Shown here: positions 56,573-64,000 of the stretch, piece after piece
Layout: every line of letters begins with the position of its first letter
Position numbering within the stretch: position 1 is the stretch's first letter
DNA from: Monocercomonoides exilis
Lineage: Eukaryota; Preaxostyla; Oxymonadida; Polymastigidae
NCBI GenBank assembly: GCA_001643675.2
Contig: LSRY02000048.1
Coordinates: 530,001-594,000 of the forward strand
Length of the DNA: 64,000 nt
Direction of reading: 5' to 3'
The notes under the pieces: model-generated
Seen by the model: only the letters and a program-made list of their open reading frames with translations
What the model was told of the DNA's origin: nothing
The model's database searches: none
Program-made: the position numbers and the translations under genes

Positions 56573-57421
56573 GTGTCTTTCTTGGAATTTGCTCTAGGAT
56601 TTCAGCAACCCTCCGCTATTTCTTTCTCTGATTCCTCGTCCTCTTCCCGCTTTGAAATCGTTGTTCTCTGCTTCATTGTGTTCCATTCATCATCATCTTC
56701 TTCTCCACTGTCGCCTCCTCCTTTTTCATTATTCTCTTCTTCATCATCATCGTTATCAATGCATTCTGCAGCTTCACTGAATGTGCATTTGAACTGTTTT
56801 CCTATTCCCCAGAGGCGCATTCCGCTCTGCTTCAGCACTTCAAACGGCTTCCGCGCTCCGTCTGTGCTGATCGGAGTGAATGAGGCAAATGGGCATCGAA
56901 TGAGAAATGGCAGTGGAAGAGGGAAGGAGCTTCAAGGCACATTGCGTTCATCAGCTCGCTTTATGACACCGCCAAGAAGCGAAGAGAGAGAAGTTCAAGT
57001 TCAAATGAAAGAGGCAAAGAAGGCGGATTTCAGAAGCAAATTGAGCGCAGAGCAGAGGATAGGGAGACAGCAGGAAGAGCCAAAGGCGAAGACGAAGAAG
57101 AAGGAGAAAGACGAGTTTTGCACACACAAATTGGCACTTTCGACACAAGACTTACACAGACATCAACAGAAAGAAGGAGGGACATGGGAAGAGAAGAAGG
57201 AGGTGATGAAAATGATGATGAATAGCAGCAAACGTTTTATTCGTTCGACAGCACACTCTCATCTGCACGATGGCACTCTCAAAACATCACAGCCTCCTCA
57301 ATATTTGCCACTCCACCTTTTTCTTCCAATATCACACACACAATTGTCTGCCCCTTCTGTTCTTGTTGGTACTCCGGCGAAGCCACCAACTCCTTCATCT
57401 TCTGCAACAGACTCTTATTAG
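56573..57421 (+). CDS. 282-codon open frame, uncharacterised, possibly a relic
   Basis: The longest frame in this part (ATG to TAG). It has a Ser/Pro-rich first third, NCFPIPQRRIPLCFSTSNGF in the middle, and a charged helical stretch (VQMKEAKKADFRSKLSAEQR). I recognise no domain. The opposite strand has an acidic segment (56602-56838), so the coding strand is uncertain. Flanking segments are clearly decayed, and this may be a remnant that happens to stay open. Confidence 0.3.
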   Translation: MSFLEFALGFQQPSAISFSDSSSSSRFEIVVLCFIVFHSSSSSSPLSPPPFSLFSSSSSSLSMHSAASLNVHLNCFPIPQRRIPLCFSTSNGFRAPSVLIGVNEANGHRMRNGSGRGKELQGTLRSSARFMTPPRSEEREVQVQMKEAKKADFRSKLSAEQRIGRQQEEPKAKTKKKEKDEFCTHKLALSTQDLHRHQQKEGGTWEEKKEVMKMMMNSSKRFIRSTAHSHLHDGTLKTSQPPQYLPLHLFLPISHTQLSAPSVLVGTPAKPPTPSSSATDSY

Positions 57422-57439
57422 CTCTTACTGAAGTCGCTC

Positions 57440-58810
57440 TGAGCACAGAACATTTCTAACCCTTCTTTTTCTCTTTTTGCTCTTATATTTACATTCTTGC
57501 GGAGTTTTTTAAGTGCGGTTCTAGGGAAGAAGATATTTTGCAATCTGAAAATGCTTTAAAGCAGGAACATACGAACCAGGGGTGATGCATTTGAGTGACA
57601 GTGAATGGTGCTGAACAACGGTGCATATGTTACAAGCGGATTTATGAAAGCGATGTTGAGACCACCGGCATCGGAGCAGACGAAGTTGCCGTGGGAGAAG
57701 TGGTAATTCCAAACGGTAAGGCTGTTGTTGGTTAACTCACTGTCGTTGGCATGTGCGCAACTGCTGATCTTGGAGAGCAAGTTGTTAGTGAAGAAGGAAT
57801 TCTTCATTCTAAAGGAGCTTCATGATAAATTTGACATTGAATAAGAAGAATAGCGCTGTTTGCTTTAATGGAGAGATCTGTTGCGAGAGATGTTAGACGG
57901 AGTTGCTAAATCCAACATCAATCACGTACAAGACTGTGAAGTACTGAAGGAGGAGAAATTGAAGCCAGAGAGAAAAGATTCAGAAAGATGTCTGGAGGAA
58001 TCCGTCGAAAATGTGAAATACTGAAAAGTTGATTGAAGCGAAGGAGGAGCGGAAGGAGGAGTGGAATGAGATGAGGATGCAGTTGTTGTCTAATGCAATA
58101 TCAGCGAGCGGGAAAATGTAAAGTGAACAAAAACAAAATTGTTCGAGTAAGACCAAATTCGAATGTTGGAAAGGCAATTCTGGAGAAAAATATAAATAAA
58201 GGTTGCGGAGAAGGAGATACAGAGGTTAAGCGGGGAGTGGAATAGCTTTGGAGAGGAGTCTGTGTCTTTGCAGAGGAATATCCGGTGGGTGTGGAAGAAA
58301 AGAAATGAAGGGCAGGATGTTAAAGTCGTGATCGTGATCGGTGTGAGAGGAATCAGAGCTTCAATTGGATGTGCTCGCAGCAAGAGAAGGTTGGGTGAAC
58401 TCGATGGAAAAGAGGGACTCATCGATTTAGGCTGGGATATAGGAGCTCCGGAGAAAGAGGTACTTTCCTCGGAAGGCGTCGTTCAAGGCTATGCGGATGT
58501 TGAGAACGGAGACAAGGATTGGAGGAGCTTTAGCGGAGTGGATGCAGTCTATAAAGAGGTCGTCTCCTTCGGTCGACATATCGCTCACATAGATGGTGAA
58601 ATGTCATGTTTTGGTAGCGCAATCCATTGCTCATTCGCTCTCAGCATTTCACATAAGAGCTGGCCCCTTGCATAAGAGCGTAATGTGACCATGTTTGCAG
58701 ATTCTCGTCTTAATAATGTTCTTGATTCTGATTCAGGTTGCCTCAAAGCAGTTGAGTCGGTCAGAGCAGACGGGAAAACTGCCATGAGTGAAGAATCAGC
58801 GAACAAAGCG
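57440..58810 (-). pseudogene. Decayed minus-strand gene, possibly beta-helix surface-protein type
   Basis: 57807-57556 reads NSFFTNNLLSKISSCAHAND and SDAGGLNIAFINPL, the style of secreted beta-helix proteins. 58422-58090 and 58806-58585 are further open pieces separated by stops. Family assignment is weak. Confidence 0.3.
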
Positions 58811-59159
58811 AAATTGAATTGAAAGGATACAATTACTGTAAAAGTGGATATAGCAGAGATGCGGAGAAACAGGCCAGGAAAGGAGACAGCGGAGATGGTG
58901 TTGCATAAATGAGCATACCCACTTCTTTTTTATCAATCATCTCAGACGAAAGGAATGTTTGTAGAGTCTGCATGAAAAATGAACAGCCTTATAAAAGAAG
59001 GACTCAGCTATCAAGGAAGGCTATGACTAAAAGGTGGATGATAGAGGATAAAAGAGAAATGCTGAAAAAAAATTTTTATAAGGATTTGAAGACAAAATTC
59101 TCCAATTTCCTATTGTTTATTCATTTTTTCTTTGCAATTTTTTTTAACTTTGTTTGATC

Positions 59160-60240
59160 AATCTATTTAAATAACTTCTTTTAAGTTTTATTTGCTTTTA
59201 AGCAAAAAGAAGCAGCAAACCGTTGTATATCTGATAAATATCTAGCTTTCTATCATTTTTTTGTCTGTTTGCTTTTCAAATTGTTTCATTTCAACAAATG
59301 TTTTTTGATCTTTTTAATTAATTTTAAGATTTCTTTTCAATAACTTATTTGACAATATTTGAATAAGAAATAGATTAATAACGTATTGAAACAATCATTA
59401 TCATGCTTTTCAAGCAAGATAACTTATGTTTTATTATGTTCATTGAATTTTCGAGATTTATAAATGCTTTTTTATGTTTTTTACAAAATTCGTAATAAAT
59501 ACAATTGGAAACAAATAAATATCAACAAATAATAAATAATAACTATATATTAATGCAGACTTTCGTATTATTTTTCAAAAATTTTTTCTAATCAACCCCA
59601 CCCTTAATGAAAATTTTATATGATCAAACGTCGGAATTTTTTATGATATCAAAAAAAATCACCCATATTTTCTGTTTAATGATGATGGATTTCAGAGAAT
59701 AATATGTAGTAATTCATATTACAGCAAACAATCGTTTTTGAATAAACATTGAATTAAAAATTAATTCGATTTTTTGAAGATAGAAAAAATATTTTTTAGA
59801 AATGATTCTGTTTTCGAATATGAAGAATTTCATTCACTCAACAAAAATTATTTAACCAAAAATTGTAAACTGGTAATTTTTTTTTTTGAATTGAATAGAT
59901 TAAAAAAATTATCAGCTCAAAAACAATTTAAAAAAAGTGGAAATTTTCCTTCATTTCATTAAATTTTAGATATTATTCATTTCATGATAATCAAAAAATA
60001 AAAAATGCAAATTTTTAAAAATCTCTTGTTTCTTTTTTGAAGAATCAACAAATTGAAAAATATGAAAAAAAAAATTGTTTGATCACAAATAAAAAAATGT
60101 GCATGAATCACACAATGCAAGTTATTCACACAAATAATCAAAATAATTTATCGTTTCGAATTTGAAATATTCTTTTTCATAATTGAATTATTATTATTCG
60201 AAATCGATTGATTATTTTTCGAATAAGAATTATTTTTTTA
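59160..60240. other. AT-rich spacer with the second copy of the 32-bp repeat
   Basis: 59637-59668 matches 29252-29283 in inverse orientation. No gene seen. Confidence 0.5.
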
Positions 60241-60244
60241 TATA

Positions 60245-60697
60245 TAGTCAAAACCGGATGTTATCACATTGAATATAATCAACATCGTTAATAGTCACAT
60301 TTTCCCATATACCGACATTTTTGGCCAATTTTTCATTCATTTTCCATCACATATAATTACAGGGCTGTAAATAATAATAATCACGTTTTTTATTATTATG
60401 GGTGATTTTTTCAATGAAAAATCGAATTTTTGATGAAAATTTTCAATTTTTCAATTTTTCAAAATTATGTTTTTATAAGTCTTAATAATGTGAATTTGTG
60501 ACATAATTTGTTCAGCAAGTGAAAAATGCGATTTAATGACAATTAAAAAAGAAAAATAATAAATTTTCCCAAAATTAATTTATTGATTTGTAAATATTAA
60601 TTTTTTTCTGTGTCATGTCACATCGTTTATAATCATAATCGGATATCGTCACAAAAAATTGTGCAAAACCGGTTGTGATTATATTCGATTTAGACTG
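60245..60697. mobile_element. Decayed short relative (MITE-like) of the pogo-like element
   Basis: Left end TAGTCAAAACCGGATGTTAT followed by ATAATCAACATCGTTAATAG lines up with the element's left end. The right end (CACAAAAAATTGTGCAAAAC, then GTGATTATATTCGATTTAGA and CTG) lines up closely with its right 75 bp. There is no transposase between them; the length is about 453 bp. TA-like flanks are degenerate. Confidence 0.7.
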
Positions 60698-60924
60698 CAA
60701 ACAGACAAAAAATCAAATTTGGATTTTTGTTCACCAGACTGTCAGCGAAGTCAGTGACTGTCAATAGAGTCAGCAACTGGCAGAGTTGTAATTTAAATTT
60801 TATTTTTGAAACAAAGTGCAGTTTGAAGAATAATTCAAAACAAACAAAATGATTCAAATTGATTTATCTTACGAAACACATTATAATTAAAGAAAATAAA
60901 TGATTTTTATAGTTAGTAAACACT

Positions 60925-61163
60925 GGAGTGAATTTTCAAAAACTGACGGACGTGACAAAAGTTGTTTTATCTGTAACACATGTTTTATCAGATTCAATTA
61001 AAAAAAGAAAAAAAGAATCATTACTCAAGTCATTTTTTTCAATCAACACTCGTCGCTTAATTTTCTCATGTTCCAAAGGACAAAAATTAACACTTCACGA
61101 AATAAAATCGTATTCTTTTTTCATATTGTTGATCGTTTTTTAATTGATATTTCTTTGAGTATT

Positions 61164-61211
<48 letters not shown>
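60925..61211 (+). repeat. Short open frame followed by a 44-nt poly(A), possible retrocopy
   Basis: A 71-codon frame (NFQKLTDVTKVVLSVTHVLS) ends at 61143 and is followed after about 24 bp by 44 uninterrupted A residues (61168-61211). This resembles a processed retrocopy or the 3' end of a poly(A) retroposon, but the body is not recognised. Confidence 0.3.
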
Positions 61212-61212
<1 letters not shown>

Positions 61213-61964
61213 GAGTTTTTTTTTTGTGATAAAATATTTTGTAAATTATGGCATGTTAAACTTCGTCTTCAAAAGAATTTTGTATTTCATAAAAATCCCA
61301 TTACAACGTAAATTTATAAAAAATGAAACAATGTTTTGCATTAATAGTTGTGAAAAAATGCATGTGTCCGAAAGAATTGTGTAGGCACAGGTATAGTTTT
61401 TGCGCTTTTTGTGTTTATAATATTACACGATTTATTTAGTGAAAGAATATACAAATTCTCTTTTTAAATCAAAATGGCAATGCATGCTCAATTTAATTTA
61501 CCTTCTTAAACATATAAATTGAACAACATAGAAAAATACATGTGTGCGAATTTTTATTTCAGCATAAAAGTCATGATAATTGCATTTGTTTATTTTTTTT
61601 GAATGTCAGAATTATTTTGTAAACTTGTGATTGCATTGAGGAAGGGAAGAAACATAAAATCGAAGAAATGAATGAAGTAATGAAGGATATGAATATCTTC
61701 ATTATATACTCTATTTTCACTCCTGAACCATCGAAAAAAATATGAAAGATGAACGAAGAAATAATAATATCGATTGCGAATATCTTTCTATTGTTGGAGC
61801 AATTGAGATATTGCAATAAGCTGAAAAGAATAATCACTCGAGGCTTTCAGAAATTTATATGAGTAAAAGATTTGAAAGGATGATAATTGACGAAAACGAT
61901 AAGAAAGAAGGAAAGAACGAAAAACTGCTGATTAATCTTTGCGGATACTGTATTTTTTTTAAGT

Positions 61965-62960
61965 TATGACTTCTTCAGAATTACAATCGAGTTGTATGCC
62001 ATGCCTTCTGAACGCTGTATCGAGGAAAGAGGAAAACGAGAAAACATTAAAAGAGGTGGAAATGGCTTTGCTGGCTTTGAGCAATTCTAATGTGTGTTAG
62101 GTTTGATTTGTTTATTGATAAATTTTGAATTGTCGTTTCTTCATTTAATTGATATAATTTACTTTTTTTAAGGAAATGAAAAAAGACCATTTTTTGAAAA
62201 AAATCAAAGAAATCATCAAATATCATCAGGAGCATCACAATTTTTCACTACTCGCCTATCAGTATGTTGGTCGTTTTTGATCCACAGATTGTGCAATAAC
62301 AAAAACTGGGAGAGAGAGATTGTGAACGAGCTGCCTTTTATAAACGAAGCAAAGAAGAGAACTGGGAGAATTATTGATGCGATTGGATTGGGAGAGAAAA
62401 AAAGATGAGGAAAAAAAAGAGGAAGTGAAAGAAGTGTTAATATTAAGGAGATGGTTAACAACAATTTTAGATTTTTTTTACTCATGCACATTTTGGAATG
62501 AAGAATACGTTGAACTTATCAACAGCATTGTTCAGGTGCATCGAGCATCAAAGAAAAATTGCCCAGACTTTCTCGGCGGATGCCTCGAATATTTAAAAGG
62601 AGCAGCATAAAACAGGACTGTAAAAATTTGTGCTTTTCAGAAAGAAGGAGCTGTTTATGCTGTTTAGGAGGAAATTCAGAGGCAAACATTGAATTGCAGG
62701 ATCATATGAGAAAGCTTGGGATTCTTTCAAATTATTACAACGAGATTAAAAGAAGAGGAGAAAGAAGAAATGGAAGAAGCGAAAAGAAAGAGATTGAAAT
62801 GACGATCATTCGAATGGATGTAAGAAGATGGATGTGAAGATGTCATTACAAGCAAAGGTGTAATGTTTGATTTTCTTGACAGAAATTTTTATACTGAAAT
62901 GTTGTTAGTGGTTTCTGATTATTATGTGAATTCCAAAAAAAGGAGAAAGATAAATTTTTA
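61965..62960 (+). pseudogene. Decayed member of a multicopy oxymonad helical-protein family
   Basis: Begins MTSSELQSSCMPCLLNAVSR. An intron-like GTTTG...AAG interval (62101-62173) leads to EMKKDHFLKKIKEIIKYHQE, NFSLLAYQYV and, after a frameshift, RLCNNKNWEREIVNELPFIN. Later pieces include TFWNEEYVELINSIVQVHRA, CLEYLKGAA, EEIQRQTLN and VSDYYVNSKK. I recall many related proteins (YQSxWxFLI..NELHF, LWNEELVxLIxSIV) from Monocercomonoides. At least three frameshifts or stops disable this copy. The family's function is unknown to me. Confidence 0.6.
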
Positions 62961-64000
62961 TTCATGAAAATTATTGCATTTATCACAATTTCACGAGAAA
63001 AAAAATAAACAGAAATCAGATTCTATTCTTGAACAAAATTATTAACTACTCTTCATTTCGATAGAACGAATAAACAAAAACAATTAAAAAAAGACACATC
63101 CCTAAATTCTTTTCATTTTTTCTTTGAAAATTGACCGTGAATAACTTGTTTGAACATAATATTCTTTTAATAAATAGAAAGAATCTTGCTATCTCGTTTC
63201 TCCGAGCTGTATCTCCTCCTCTTCTTGTCGTTATGTATTTATCTGGTCTCTTCATTAACTTTGCTTTAACCGTGAATTCCAAACAATTTCAGCCAAGAGA
63301 AGCGGATGATGAGAAACTGCTGACCATTTGAAATTAAAGAAAACGAGAAGCAATAAACGTTCACAAAAATTGAAAAGCTTGTTCTTTAAAAGCAGAAGAA
63401 ATTATTTAATTTTTGATGAGAATTCGAATTGCTCGTCAAAACAAACAACAGGTTTATTCAATTAAAACATCACAAACATCAACAATTAATAGCATTCAGA
63501 TTTTTTTGTGTATATATGCTCTTATTTTTTCTTGTTTATTTTTGGGTAATCCGTTGTGAATAAGAAGCAGTTGCTCCAATCCTTTTACAGAAAAAATTTT
63601 CATCAATAATCCAGTGGATGATTCAAAATGTTTCTAAAGTTTCAGCATATTCTTGAAAGATGTTTGATCTTCAAAAACGGTTTTTGAAGCTTTTCTCATT
63701 TCGATTAACTATGAATAAGACATTAATTCTTGATTAATATTTAAAAAGTCTATACCTGGTAAATATTCCAGTTCAAATAATTGTGCAATTGTGATAAACT
63801 TCAATCGGTGTTATAGGGTTTCATTTTTTGGAGTTATGATTTATTCTTCCATCAAAATAGTTGCATTATGAAAAGAAAAGCAAAAATTTATGGTTGCATC
63901 ATTGACAAAAATGGAATCATATGAATTTTTTGATTTGTTTTGTTTTATTTATTTTTCTTCCACATTTTTTGATTTTTTTGAAAAACTGACTTGATGTTGA
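62961..64000. other. AT-rich region to the window end
   Basis: No credible gene. The 66-codon frame at 63131-63331 has no recognisable feature. Confidence 0.45.

Noticed and set aside
29252-59668. A Maverick/Polinton-type giant virus-like transposon bounded by the 32-bp inverted repeat
   Set aside because: No polymerase B, integrase, packaging ATPase or capsid-like frame is visible between the repeats; the repeat alone is too little evidence.

Overview
The window looks like nuclear DNA of an intron-rich, AT-rich protist. The best fit is an oxymonad close to Monocercomonoides. Reasons: standard stop codons; many short introns whose donors follow GTTTG, GTATG or GTGTG; and remnants of two multicopy protein families that I recall from oxymonad genomes (pectin-lyase-like surface proteins and a helical 'WNEE..' family). 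The organism call is recollection plus inference; no database was searched.

Left third (1-21,076): six intact host genes, packed tightly. In order: the 5' nine exons of an exportin-7 gene (-, running off the left edge); a COMM-domain protein (+); a ZC3H15/DFRP1-type zinc-finger protein (-); VPS18 (-, twelve exons); the ribosome-biogenesis factor PPAN/SSF1 (+, seven exons); and a secreted trypsin/V8-like serine protease (-, six exons). I reconstructed the exons by hand and reading frame is kept across every junction. Two divergent pairs have very short gaps: 127 bp between start codons for XPO7/COMMD and 51 bp for VPS18/PPAN. Introns hold large microsatellites, and the conserved proteins carry long Ser or Glu runs.

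Right two thirds (21,077-64,000): a gene-poor, repeat-rich domain. It holds a 69-bp-armed hairpin repeat, then a 6.3 kb pogo/Tigger-like element with TA duplications and a disabled transposase. A decayed relative of that element lies near 60.2-60.7 kb. Between them are two members of what seems an undescribed DNA-transposon group with GATCATGGC termini. The larger (47,250-53,096) encodes a 1289-aa protein joining a C19-type ubiquitin protease to a DDE-transposase-like domain, and carries a compact structured-RNA candidate just after the stop codon. The smaller (37,112-41,042) keeps only the protease half. Between these lie decayed gene relics full of stops and frameshifts, and AT-rich filler.

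The host genes serve nuclear transport, endosome/lysosome tethering, ribosome biogenesis and ribosome-associated GTPase regulation, and do not form a pathway. The most novel material is the protease-transposase element pair and the structured RNA in one of them.
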